Assembly (NCBI RefSeq): GCF_000006565.2
Contig: NC_031478.1
Coordinates: forward strand, 2,929,584-2,993,583
From: Toxoplasma gondii ME49
Taxonomy: Eukaryota > Apicomplexa > Conoidasida > Eucoccidiorida > Sarcocystidae
Length of the DNA: 64,000 bases
Direction of reading: 5' to 3'
A program made the position numbers and the translations under genes. The notes under the pieces are model-generated. The model did not search any database. It was not told where the DNA came from and worked only from the letters and a program-made list of their open reading frames with translations. Positions 1 through 12,149 of the stretch are shown here, in pieces; within the stretch, counting starts at the first letter, position 1, and each line of letters starts with the position of its first letter.

Positions 1-72
1 GGGAACAACGAATTTTGAGAAAGAGACAGATGCAATCAAATCGATGCAGTCTTCGCCCCCCGGGGACATGAA

Positions 73-700
73 TCACCATGGACTGAACTTCTCCGATAGG
101 GGGGAGGCGCTACTCCAAGCAACCACGGTACCACTAAAAGGTACTGGAGGCATGAGCGGTGTAAGAACTGTAGCGATACGGAAACGTTCAGCGTCTTCCT
201 AAGCACCAACAAATGTGCGAAAAGTCAGCGTCTGCTCCAAGAATTCTGATTTTAGACCGAGCGTCCCAGCTCAATGAAAGCTGCGATAGACCGCCTACAA
301 TGTGGTCGCAGCAAGCCACACTCGAGTAAAAGGCGTGTGAATGAACCCAAGACAAGTGGATCCGGGTTTTGCGGTCTCTCTTGCAGACGCCGACCACACA
401 ATTAGATACGAAAGGCCTACATTCATGTGGGCGAGGGACTGACGACTAACGGCCATGTCCGTTTACACAGAAACGCTTCAGTCAACGTGTGGCAAACGAC
501 GCAGTAAAAAGTCAGTGGTCGTAGGTAGTGACCGAGTGCAGAAATTTTCTTGGAAATGGGCAAGAGCGGGGACGCACCTCAAAGTATACCAGGAGAAAAT
601 TTGATATGATGATTGAAAAAAACGTGATAGCAACTCCAATCACCCGCAAATGGTGATTCTGCACATAGGGATTCGCGCCTAAAACGCTGAGGTTGATCAT
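73..700 (-). CDS. Small one-pass membrane protein, 82 residues, two exons
   Basis: Exon 1 is 578-700 (ATG at 700-698, 41 codons) and exon 2 is 73-198 (41 codons plus TGA). They are joined by a 379-base intron with donor GAG|GTGCGT and acceptor GCTTAG|GAAGAC, both in phase 0. The product starts MINLSVLGANPYVQ and has one strong hydrophobic helix at about residues 20-40 (VIGVAITFFSIIISNFLLVY). A charged patch (FEEDAERFR) follows, then a Pro-rich C-terminus. There is no obvious cleaved signal peptide; the basic and His residues before the helix would suit an inner-membrane or ER tail. I do not recognise the family. By size and layout it could be a small accessory subunit of a mitochondrial respiratory complex, but that is only inference. 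The clean exon junction and protein-like composition are the main reasons to believe it. Confidence 0.5.
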
Positions 701-3700
701 CTTGCCGGAGACTCAGAGGCACTGACGGCGGGGCTGTCTGTCGGAAGCCGTGAGAAAAACGGCTCTCTCAAAAACAACCAACACACAGATCAGCTGAACA
801 GACCTGTACGGAAACGGGCTGGACGAAATTCAGAAGATGGCGGAAGGCAGCGGCGGAACACACGCACAGCCCAAGACGGAAATGCGTCCACGCCGAATCG
901 AAAACACCTTTCCTCGAGGATGTCCTTCTTGAGGAAGTTTGCAGAGTCATGCAACGGGTCCAGGAAAAACTAAAAGCTGGGTAACCCCTCATAGATGACC
1001 GTCCGCAGAGGCGGGCAATTAGAGCAACAAAAAACTCGAGAGCGGAGGCCGGGAAGGAAGCTGCACATATGCGTTTAAGTGTGTTGTTGATATTGTTGTG
1101 TACAGGCATGCGTGTAAGACGCAATTGGACTTCACAATGAAAAAAAGGATTCAGTACTAGATTAACAACACCCAACTAACGTGCGTGTTTAACACAAATC
1201 CGGAACGTTGATACTTCCAAGGCGGGTCGCCGGCAGTGGCTGCCAACGAAACAGCGAAGAGAAACAAAGACTACTCGTGAATTGAAACCTATTAGAAGAG
1301 TAGAAAAAAAATACTAGAGGCTGCGTCCACTCTGAAAGGCTTACGTCATCGACAGGCAAAAACTGAAAACTTTGATGCCGTTGCCTCAGTCACCGAGTGC
1401 AACGGCAGCCACCGACATTACTGCGACGAAGCTGGCCGAGAAACACCAGTGCTCTCATTTTTCGGACAGTTAGACTGATATCTGTCCTATCAGAAACACT
1501 CGGCTGAACATAACCCAGCCTCGCCAGTTGCATTTGTCTTCCCCTGTCGTGTCACACGGCCAGTAACCTATGACCGCAGCGACGCTCGATGATAGGCCTC
1601 AGACAGATGTTACTGACAGAGCGTTCCGATGAGATTCAACACAGAATCTGAGGTGTTTTGATGAAGCATCCGTGAGTAAGGAAACGAGTATCAAGCATCA
1701 TGCCAATCCAAACGATCATTCGAAGTAATATCTAGTGGTTCGCGTGGCCAACTGACCAAGCACTTGCCAACGGGCAAAAGCACGTATTTTTCATTTCCAC
1801 ACCCTTCCTCGAGGAAGAGGTGGGGACAATATTAAATTGTTCACTTGAAAGCCCTCACAGCCAAGCGCAAAATGATATCACTGGTAAAAAAACAGTTTTC
1901 CTCATGTTTCTTCGACGCACTCGTCTTCCGATTGGGTTGACTCCGGGAGGGGCTAGCTACGAGACAGCGATACACAGAAGGTAAGCGACGGTACAGGGTA
2001 CTTATAAAACAAAAGATAGTGTACTGCCAGCAAACGACTCAACGACGAAAAGCAGCGTCGTGCCCGAAAACAAACTAAACGTGCATTCAGCAACGCAGAC
2101 GTGACGGTCGACGCTTGCAGATCTGCATGTGCCGCGGCGACCCCTACTTGCATGAGCGTCTCAGAACCGAGATTTGACCCAGGTGGAGACGGCAGCATGA
2201 CTAGCAAATAGTAAATACAGCCATAATTCTTAAGATAACTATCGATTCGCACTAACACACAGTATCGGGCCATTTTACTCCATCCGGCCGGTGACATTCC
2301 TCTTCCCGCACGCCGTGTGCTACGCAGCCAATTTTCTTGGCACGTGCTGATGCCGTCTCCTTGACAGATTTCAAGGCTCGCATCGGCACCTGAAGTAGTT
2401 CTCTTGGCGTATTACCAATAGGGTGTTTTGAATATAAACCTTTAAATATCAGATAACACTCCAGGTTCCGCAATCGAGAAGGGGCGCGTCCACTTCATAC
2501 TTCTCGCGATTCTTCGATGTGCCAAGCCGTCAGGAAAACCATCGGCAAGAGTCGATGTTGCACTCGCGCGTCGAGTTAGGCTCGGTAATTCGATTGGTGG
2601 CGCATCTGCCAAAGAGCTACGGGAATAGGTTGTGGCACAACTTGCACCTGTTTTGCGTGAAACAGCTGCTGCTACGCGCCACTTATACACTCAAAATCAT
2701 TATGCTCAGCAGTGCTGGCTCCGAAGGCTCTTCCCACGGGAAGAATTAGGATGGTTCAAAAAGGTCAGACGACCTCCAACGTGACCCCGTTGGCGGGGGT
2801 TTTAGCAGTGTTTTGCGGAAACAATTGCAGCTCTTATCCAGGCCAGCCTCCAGAGTTCTTTCAGGCGTCGCTTGAAGCCTTGCAACGCCTTCCTTTTGTG
2901 CGTATATGTGATTACGAGCAATACTCTGTTTCTTCAGCACAACAAAGTCAAGAGGCCTACGACTACGTACCGTTTCCCTTAGCGAGGATTGGTCTGATTT
3001 AGTGGATCGGTGGAGTCTGGCCATCTCGATCTTCACATTCAAAGAGAATTATATTTTAGAATTTTTTGGATAAACGACATGGCTTCGCAGGTGGGAAGCA
3101 TAGCGGCTCTAGACTGATTGTTGTGCCGCTTTAACATTTTCTTTTGTCCATTAAATAAGGAGTGAGCCTTAATCACGAAAGATTTAGAAAAAGCAAGCAT
3201 CGCCAGGAGTTCAGCAACGAATTCGGGTGTATCTCTCCTGGAGTCGACGACGATCTCAGCAGCACCCAAATCTGGCGGGAGAACACCATGTTTTCCTTTG
3301 TATCTCATAAGGATTATTCGGCCTTATCAAAGGCATGCCGTCATGCAGCAAGAGAGAACGACTAAACCCACAGAATGTCAACGGCAGCTTCCGTCACAAC
3401 AGGATTTACCATTTTCCAAAAATAACAGATGCATACGTCACCTCTCCAGTCAGCCGTGGGAAATAGTGGCCGGAGTGCGTACGGTGGACAGCACCAGATG
3501 AACTACACAGTGAGTGTCAGGTGTCAAGAAGAGGGTGGTTGACACAGCCTCTCAAGAGTAAATGATTTCGTGTGAGAATGCTCCATTCCCTTGCAGCAGT
3601 TTTCTCATGTTGTCGACTGTCTATCGTCACCGCCGTAGTCTCGAAGCTCCTGGATGTTACCACACACGTACCTTAAGTACCATATAAGCCACCCCTGCCT

Positions 3701-5767
3701 CATCATCACCAAGTTGAAGTGTTGTCTTCTCAAAGAGAAAGCGAAACCATATTTTATGATTGGACTTCTTCCTACATAAATTAAGTCGACTTCCATCTGG
3801 ACGGTATTTACCTCAATTGTGAAATCATACAAGGGCTAATGATGCCCATCGGCACATCAACGTTGACAGTCGAATATATAGGTTACACGATATCTTCCCA
3901 CCTAGACCTGTGTTTGCTTTCTGCAGCGCTTGCAATCACGGTGGCCCGTCTGGACTTGCAGTTCATACGTCACATGAAGCGATTGTATGTTGACAAGCCG
4001 GTTGCTTCTGCGTACGTATGATGGTCAGGAAGCTAAACTGCCACAGCGCCTTGGCCAAGACTTCAGCGCTAACGTCGTGCTCAGTATAAACGCAGCATAT
4101 GAACCTCCACATCAATAGGGAGGTCAACAACCTCAGTTTAACATAACATCACTCTTGCTGATACAGTGGCCGTGAAGTCAACAAGGGCACAGAAAAGGGA
4201 ACCGAACGGGAACACATGCGGTGCGCCATTTGGGCAACATCGAGGATCTTAAATGAAAGATGGCCGAGACGTTAAACGCTGTTCCGTGTTCGCAAATAAT
4301 ACAGTGTTAATTAAGCCGCAGGCTCAGAAGGAGCATCGGAAGGCTGTACAAGGTAACACGTCTTTTATGAGGGTGGGAATTGCCTCCAGTTGTCAAAGAA
4401 GAAAGACGGGTGATGAGAATTCGACAGGAAACTAAAGGACCACGCGCGCACGAGCTTCATGCAACACTTTGTACCCAGTTGAGAAAGATACACTGTTCCC
4501 TCCTATCCGTCTGCCATAGTGGTCGGAGCTACAACCCCCTAGTCGTGGCCAAAAGTTTGCACACGGACTACAATAAGGTATAGTGTCTTGCAGCCCTTCG
4601 CCTTTGGCTCTCAGAAAGGTTTCCTGCAGTTGTAAATTCTTTTCAGAGCTAGTAGTGTATCTGAAGGGTCTATTTTTGAACGACTCCCGTTGTCTTGGCA
4701 TTCTTGAGTTTCTTTCGGGTGTTGTCTTGTGTGTCCATGCATGCAGCTCGACAAGCGTAAACCAGCAGTAGCGATCCTGTTTGTTCGTCGCACCGACATT
4801 CCTGTCTTCTTTTACGCGTTCTCTGTCTCTGTCTAGATTGCCAAAGTCAGAATTCATCTCATTGTTAGTCGCGTGCCCCCCTCGTCGTATGCTCGTTATG
4901 TTTTCTGCTTCTCTTGCCTGCGGGTGATCGTTGTTCCAATTTTACCTGGCAGTTCTACGGTCTTCGCATCAGCGGTTTCAGCCTCGTTGCTTTCAATGCA
5001 TTAACGACCCCATCTATATCCCTTGAATGTGTTTGCGACAAATCTGCGTTTTAGTGTCTGCTGAGGTGTACACTCCACTCAACATTGCCCTCCCGCTTCT
5101 GTCGCTCACGTGCTCTGTTGTTTCCTTGCCCTCGTCCCTCACCTTTTCGACCGGAACTGGCTGTTCTTCCGCCGAGGAACCCTTCTGATTCGTTGCCTTC
5201 CGTTACTGCGCTATTCCGTCTTTTCTCATTCCGTCTATTTTCTTTCTGAAATAGTCTTTTGATACAGACTTCCCATCGCCTGCGTCGTCCGTAGCCGCCG
5301 TCATAGGTGGAGTATATCGACAGCGGGACACCGCGAGGGCTTGCACTGTCTGCTCCGCCTGAGTTGCGCGTTTGAGCCACGAGAGATGCATTCGAAAGGA
5401 TGAAGAGGCGAAAGAGAAAAAAAGCAGAGACTCGCTTTTTTCTGCTCTCGCTGGACTGTACCCCAGCAACAGGCTGGCGATCCAGTGTCACACTGAGAGG
5501 CGTTGGACATCGGCAGTCAGCAGGGGCCAAAGGAGAGAGCCCCATTGATTAAGCGGCCGCTTTATAGTTCGCTATACTGAGTCTTCTGGTCGGTTAGTTG
5601 GAGTTCTCGCTGTTCTTGGTGTCATTGTTTTCTCTGGGGACGGTATATTGCGAGTTGGACTGCTCGTTTATCCCTTGAAGGGCTGGGACTTGAACTCCAG
5701 CAGGCCGGCGCCTTTCGCTTTCAGAAGAAGGAGGACTCCCTCAGCTAGAGACACACACTTTGGAATC
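701..5767. other. Largely unassigned spacer upstream of the GYF gene
   Basis: This stretch should hold the promoter of the small membrane protein gene (right of 700, minus strand) and the promoter and leader of the GYF gene (left of 5768, plus strand). I see no domain I can name. Protein-like but unconnected minus-strand stretches occur at about 2252-2473, 2442-2690, 3039-3271, 3605-3832 and an ATG-initiated stretch at 4857 leftwards; on the plus strand, 2712-3002. A TGCATGC-like motif lies at about 4736-4745 (CCATGCATGCAG). Bases 5051-5545 contain a charged Arg/Glu/Gly-rich reading frame on the minus strand that may be chance. No repeats longer than short runs are evident. Confidence 0.4.
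3039..3271 (-). CDS. Candidate terminal exon of an unrecognised gene
   Basis: A minus-strand exon beginning after the acceptor CCGCCAG at 3272-3278 reads DLGAAEIVVDSRRDTPEF and continues to a stop at 3039, about 77 residues. The amino-acid mix (AELLAMLAFSKSFVIKAH) looks like a folded globular or helical protein, not translated intron. A possible upstream exon lies within 3605-3832; a donor TGTG|GTAACA there would match the phase, but the junction is weak. No family is recognised and the 5' end is not defined. It may also be a chance open frame. Confidence 0.22.
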
Positions 5768-8700
5768 ATGAGGCCGTCACAGAAGCTGGCTGCTGCAGCG
5801 CAGGCGAAGCGAAGCAGCAATCCACCAGACCAGCCTCTGCCTTGTCTCTCGGGGAAGCCGCGGTCGTCTGCGCGTCACCAGAGACGCACCAATTCCATGT
5901 CTCTTCTTGAAGAAAGTCTGACCCCCCCGAAGGCGTCTTCGGTTCAGCTGCTGCATGCGTTGCCAACCAATATTAAAGCAAAGGCTGCGAATCGCGTCTC
6001 GTTCGAGCAGCCGCAGCTCGCTGTGGACAAAGGCGGAAGATCCATTCCTCGAGACAGAACAGACAAGCTCTCTTCTTCAGCGTCGAACAGAGGAGAGCCG
6101 CGCGGTGCGGATGACAAGCACTTTCCGTACTACGATACCGAAAGCGAAGATGAAAAACAGAAAGAACGCTTTCAGGAACGGAGCATGGAGTCGGACTGGC
6201 TGGAAGAACAAAGAAAATCTATCACAGACCAGCAGAGGCGGTTTCAGGCTCTTGTTGATCGGCTGCGTCTCCGAGAGGGAGATGTTCAGTAAGTATTGTC
6301 CCCTTAGATTCTGGGAGTGCCGGAGGTGTGTTCGTGTGCTCCTCGGCTCATGCCATGTGTATTCCTCAGTACGCACTTGGACTCTGGAACTACCTGGCTG
6401 TCTCTTCGCGGCTTCACAGTGGCACTTCCGGCGACTATCTGTCTTCTTCTCTTCCTGCAGGTTTCACATAGATAGGTGCAGACGGATGGATGTAATTAGG
6501 CAGATACCAGATATAGGCGGATAGACACGTACATGTATTTGATCAGATGTAGGTAGGAAGATACTTGGATACAGGGAGGTACAGAGATGTACAGATAGAT
6601 TCGCAGGTCATCAATATCAGTGCCCATCCGTATCCTGGTGAGTACGGGTGGTGCTGCAGCGAGAAGAGCGCTCTTGGACACCCCCAACAGTGTCGGCTTG
6701 CGTCTGTACTGTGAGCGACGAAAAGGAAATTTAAGTTCGAAGAGCATTTCCGAGTTGACAAAGGCACAACCATATGTAGAGTACATTTCTCGTCTGTGAA
6801 ATTTTCAAATAAGTGACGACGACGTTTGTCATGTAGCTTCGAAAAGAAGCACCGAAACACGGGGAATAACATTCTCCATTTGCTGGCTCGCTGCCTCACG
6901 CTGCCTTGACCCTTGCAAATTGTCTCAACGGAAAAGACACACAAATAACAACGGCGGCTGTGTCAGTGGTGCCTCCAGGCCTCTATTGGGTGTCAACACT
7001 CGAACGCGGCGAAGCGGAGTTGATCGTTTCTCGTTCTGTGAGAGCCGTGGTGTCCTGCGCGCTTGCGGCGTTGTCTGTCTGTCGGAATCAGAGCAATTTT
7101 CGCGACGTTGATGGCATCCACACATTCAAATCGTGGACTGTGAAGAAGAGCCACAAATGCGCGGGCTGATTTCTCGATTTCATGGTCCTTCAACATGTAG
7201 TTGTTTCTGTTCTGTTCGAAGCGTGCCACGTGGATGGCTGCTCCCCATATCTCCTTCTGCTGTGCCTCCACGAAAGTGGGCAGAGGAAAACCAGGGGCCG
7301 ACCATAAGTAGTGATTCCTTTGTCTAAACAGCTTGCACCTTACATCCAAGAGCACGCGGGTCATTCCCTGTAGGCCGCACTTTACAGCTTGTCATGGTTG
7401 ACTAAGGAGCACAAACATTGATTATTGTTTTATTTTCGCTGGTGTGTTTTCAGCCTCGCACCGTCTGTGCGGAACAATGTGCTGAGCAAGCTGCAGGATG
7501 CGATTCCGTCTCCGGCGTCTTTGGCGTGCTCGTCGCAAGAGAGCGGCGTCGACATGTGGTCGCCTTCCTCGTTTTCGCACGCCTCCTCGTTTCCGTCGTC
7601 GCCGAATGCAGCGAAGAAGGCCGAAGATGATCCGGCTCTCGACCCCACTTGGACGCATGCGTCGACCCTCGTCCGGCGTCTCCAGCAGGTCCACGCGCAG
7701 CGTGAAGAGCTGGAGAGGTGGGAGAGAGAACAGCGCAGGTTGCAGCAGGAGCAGCGGCGGGAGTTCCTCGAGAAGCAGCGTGACCGAGAGAAAAAGGAGT
7801 GGGAAGAGCAGATGGCCCGGCAAATTGCGGCTAACAAAGAAGTTCAGAAGGAGCTGGATGAGCGCCTGAAGCGTACCAAGACGAAAGGCGACGTTGCCTC
7901 GCCTTCGCCGCAGACTCAGATCAAGAAACTGTTGAGTGAGAAGCCTCCCGACGCACTTATCGGTCTCGTAAAGGAGGCGCAGGCGAAAGGCGAAGAGATG
8001 TTTCCCGCGGTGCCTCCCAGAGATCAGAAGACGCGCAGAGACGTCAAAGGCGCCAAGCGTGTTGTCCAGCCCCATCCTGGCATCACCCTGCATGTTCAGT
8101 CGCTCCAGATTTGCTGGTGGAGACCGGACAGCTCAACGAGGCAGAGAAGGCCACGACGAGAGGGAGCACAGGAAGGCAATTCCCCAGAAAAGAACGAAGC
8201 CCGGGACACTTCGCCAGGTCCTGAAGATGAGGACGGAGAGGCCTCCGCCCGCTCCTCGTCGGACTCTTCGTCTTCGGACGAAGACGTCGGAGCCAGTGGT
8301 GGAGACGCGGCCGCAGCAGTCTGCCGGAGGCAAGGAGACGAGAGCGGCAGCAAGCGATGTCTGAAACCGCCCGCAACAGTGGTTCCAGGCGCAGTCAACT
8401 ACTGTTTAGTCGCAAGGTATGCCGAAGAAGACGAAAGCGGAGTCGCCGATGTCCCGGTGTTCACCACAGCGTGGTACTCGGCGCGTGTCGCTCTCAGTCA
8501 GCCCAAGAAGAAGGACGAGCAGCGAGGAGCGGGGGCGGGGAAAGGAAGAGGCGGCGCGGACGCGAAAGGTCAGCGAGGCTTTGCTGGAAGGGATCCGGCA
8601 AAACAGGGTGAGCAACGCGAAGTCGAGGCAACCAGCCAGACTGGAGGACAGCTGGCTCTCGGTCGAAGAGCGACAGTCGCTGCAGCGTATTTGGGGAAGG

Positions 8701-11700
8701 CTCTGGGTCAGCAGGCCGGGAAGGCAGGCGAGGAGAAAGCGGCGGAAGCCAGAAAAGAAGGTGGAGACGCTAAGGAGGAAGACGAGTCGCAGGCGCCGCG
8801 AAAACCCGTCCTCACGGTCGTTAAAGAGGCCTGCGTCATAAATGCAGACATCACGCTTCCTCAGCTGACGACTCTGCAGGCGATGCGGGTCAACGAAAAC
8901 TGTCTGGTGCTCCAGATTTGGCGATACGAAAAACAGCTGCGAAGCGGAGGCAAGAGGGTGGAGTCGAGAAGTACCGGGCCCGCAACGGAGGACCCAGGAG
9001 GCCCTGGCTTGGAAAAGAAAAGAAGAGGAAGGCCTGAAGTCGAACACTCGGCGCCCTCGCGGTACAGACACCACGTCGAAGAAGTGGGACGCGTCCGGGT
9101 TCTCTTGGAGGACCCGAGAGTCTATGACAAATCCCAGAGTGTCTTCACAATTACTCCAGTCCAGGTTCTGAAGGTCGCACACAACGCGCAATTTCGATTC
9201 GGCCAGGCATCTGTCGGGCTCTCAGCCGCTGCGAAGGGTTTCACAGGCGCGGAATGCAAGCTTCCATCTGGACGCCACGTCCACTCCAAGCGCCTCTCTC
9301 TCGCTGCGACAGCAATCACTTCATCCGGGACCCTATACGCATTCATCACCAGCACCACGAGGAAGGCTGCCCCGTTGACGAGCGCATCGAGGACCCAAGA
9401 AATGCGGGGTGGGAGACAGGGTAGACACGCTCTTAGAGACACACAGGATCCAGGGCTGAGAAAAGAAATGTTGCAGTGGAAATACGTGGTAGGCGAAAAG
9501 AGAAAAAATAACCACGTCTAATCAAGAGAGATTTTGCTCCTCGAGTATCGGGAGACTCATCTCCAGGGGGTTCGGAGAAGCCGTGTGCTGTCTCGGGATT
9601 CCACCGTGGTCATCCCTGCATCTGTGCGACACCACAGATGAACTTCAGTAGACTCAGCGTAATGGTGTTCAGGCGACTTCGAACTTCTACGAAAGAAGAG
9701 AGCTTTCGGTGGTTTCCTGTAGACTCTTCGACAAAGTCTCAGAGTGTAATCGGTTACGATAATTGTTGCGGTGATCCTGGCGTTATTGCTAATGTTGTGC
9801 ATCTCATTCATGGTGTTGTGTCGTCGTTATCTTGGGATCCATGAATCAAGGGACTTATTGCTCGCTCGGCAGACACTTGCCAATACACTGGAAGCGTTTG
9901 AGCAAAGCCAGAAGTCCTTTTGGAAGATCTCTGAATATTTTCCTGCAGAGTGCCTGCAGCTGCGAGGCCTGCTTTCGGTACCCGCGTTCATCCGGTTGGG
10001 TTTCGGTATCTTTTGCGTGTTTGCGCTCAGGATGATTTCAAGGTTCTTCAAGGGCCCTTCTCGAGTCAGCAAATGCTGGACTGGATACGTGAGTCTCATT
10101 GCTGTCGATGTTACTTCACTCGAACAAAAAGGCCCCGCTTGATCAAATTGCACCAGTAGAAGATATAGGGCACCTGTGCCCCCGTTCCTTAAAAATGTAC
10201 ATTTTGATTCATTTTTTCACATGCATCATAATATCTACGTGCCCATAGTCACGCTGGTAGGAATGAAATTTCTTCGTTTCGCCTTAAATACCGCACCACA
10301 ATCCAGAGTGTCTGTGCTTTCGTTCTAACGCTTCTGATTCCAGCATCCAATGCAGGAAATGCCAGCAATCTCTTTTACCCTTCGCTAAAAAGTAACTTAT
10401 CCAAAGCGCTTGCATGCATCCATGCAGTGTCGGCTGCTGTGCACGTCTTGCCAGCGGCCAACGCTGGGCGTTCGCAGGACTGCTACGCGATGTTTCATAA
10501 ATCATCACCGCCCCTCACCACTCTTCGAATCTGTGGCGTCCATCATCACTCGTGTATCGTTTTGACTTTCTCTCGTTTCTCTTTGTTTTTTAATGCTGCT
10601 CCCTGTGTGATCAGGAGCAGGCTACTTCGAGGAAGATGCACCGATCTGCCCAGCTGATGAAACTTGTCGTCTCCAGCCGCTTCGCCTGGTCGTGGGGAAG
10701 ATTCGGCAAGATGCGGAAGAGTTTCGGCGCAAGAGCCACGCCTTTGATTCGAGCAAGGTAGAGAAGGGCAACGAGAATTCTCCAGGCTCGAGACGGGGCT
10801 CCCCCCTCTCATATGAGCGACCAGCGGCGCCTAGCCCTGAGGGCCGAAGGCGTGAAGAGGATCGGAAAAAGGGAGGCGATAAAAGGCTGCATAAATCCCC
10901 AAATGCCGGCGACAAGCCGGAAAATGCAAGTCGGAATGGGACCTCCTTTGCGATAACGGTCACGACGACGGCAGACTCCGAACCGGCGCGAACGCCGGTG
11001 TCGTCGGGAAAGCAAAGTCCGAAATGTTCGGCGCCAGCAACATCTGGAGAAGGCAAACGCGAGCTCGACGAAAAGGTGCAACCGACGGGGCTGCCGCGGG
11101 GGAAGGGAGCCGAAGTGCAAAGCGTCATGAAACTGCTGGAAGAGGCCACCAACTGTTTATCCCGGATTTCCTCCCATCGAATGTCGAACTACCTCCGTTA
11201 CACAGTAGCCGACCGGGCAGCCGAGTTGCCCCCGATGCAAGTCGCATCGTCAGTCGAAACTCCTCCTACCATGAGAAACTCACTAGTGTTTTCCCCGGGA
11301 GGCGCCGTGCCTGCAATGCCGGAATCCTCTCGCTGGGACGCGCACGCAAATCCCGCGAACGGACGGTACGGTAGTCCTGTTAGTCAGCAGCGGCACTCAC
11401 AAATTCGGGGGAAAATGCAAGCGCTGGAGCAAATGTTTGGACGGAGCGCTCTTAGAGAAGCCTGCGCGGTGTACATACAGGCCGCAGTTCGTGGCTGGCT
11501 GCAGCGCCTCCGGCTGTGGCGAACTTACCAGGCCGAAGTGGCGGCCGCCACTGCAGCTCTGGCGGAATGGGAAGCGCAGCAAGTAGGCAGTGGCTCCATT
11601 TCGCATGCGCACGTGTCATGTCCGGGACTCTCCGCGAATCTCACGCCATTTCCTGACCGTAACGAACGGCAGTTTCCGACCTACGGGTCTCCGCGTCCAG

Positions 11701-12149
11701 CAGACAGCAGAGATCTATGCACGGCTCCGCCACAACCGGGGGTGTACAACTCAGAAGGCATATGGGGTCGAGGCACGTCGTTGTCTCACGGGGCCGACGC
11801 AGGCACTTCAACAGGTTACACTAACGCGTGGCCTTCGTTTTCCCCCCAGCCGCTAGCTGCGCCCTCGACTGTAGCCATGGACGTGCATCCCTACACAGGC
11901 TGGAGTAGCAATACTCTGGCCGCCTGCGCAGGTTCTCCCCTCGAATCAGGTTCTCACGCTGGTAGCTGGAGGACGCAGACGGGGCACCCTGAGGGGTATG
12001 GGGCTTTTGGAAGGAACCACGACACAAGTGCCGGGGTGGGGGAATGGGGACAGAGTGTCTCTCAAGGCGGGTCCTTCCTGTCGTACACGCAACTGGCGGC
12101 CGAACGCGGTATCGGACCCTCTTACGGAGATGCATTTCATCTCCCATAG
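5768..12149 (+). CDS. GYF-domain protein with C2-like region and IQ motif, 1382 residues
   Basis: Exons are 5768-6288, 7454-9488, 10031-10088 and 10615-12149; phases match at all three junctions. The GYF domain (about residues 849-885) is split over exons 2-4. WKYV ends exon 2, DDFKVLQGPFSSQQMLDWI is exon 3, and AGYFEED opens exon 4, giving the signature W-x-Y-x-D...GPF....M..W...GYF. GYF domains bind proline-rich peptides, often in splicing or translational-control proteins. Exon 2 has an Arg/Glu-rich coiled-coil stretch (HAQREELERWEREQRRLQQE) and segments resembling a C2 fold (LEDPRVYDKSQSVF). Exon 4 has an IQ motif (YIQAAVRGWLQRLRLWR, about 1154-1176) predicted to bind calmodulin or a myosin light chain, then a Ser/Gly/Pro-rich tail. 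The start is the first ATG of an open frame. Bases about 9165-9450 translate poorly and may hide another intron. Confidence 0.85.

Noticed and set aside
8406..9191. 261-codon minus-strand open frame
   Set aside because: Antisense to the charged part of the GYF-gene exon 2; no start context and no family similarity.
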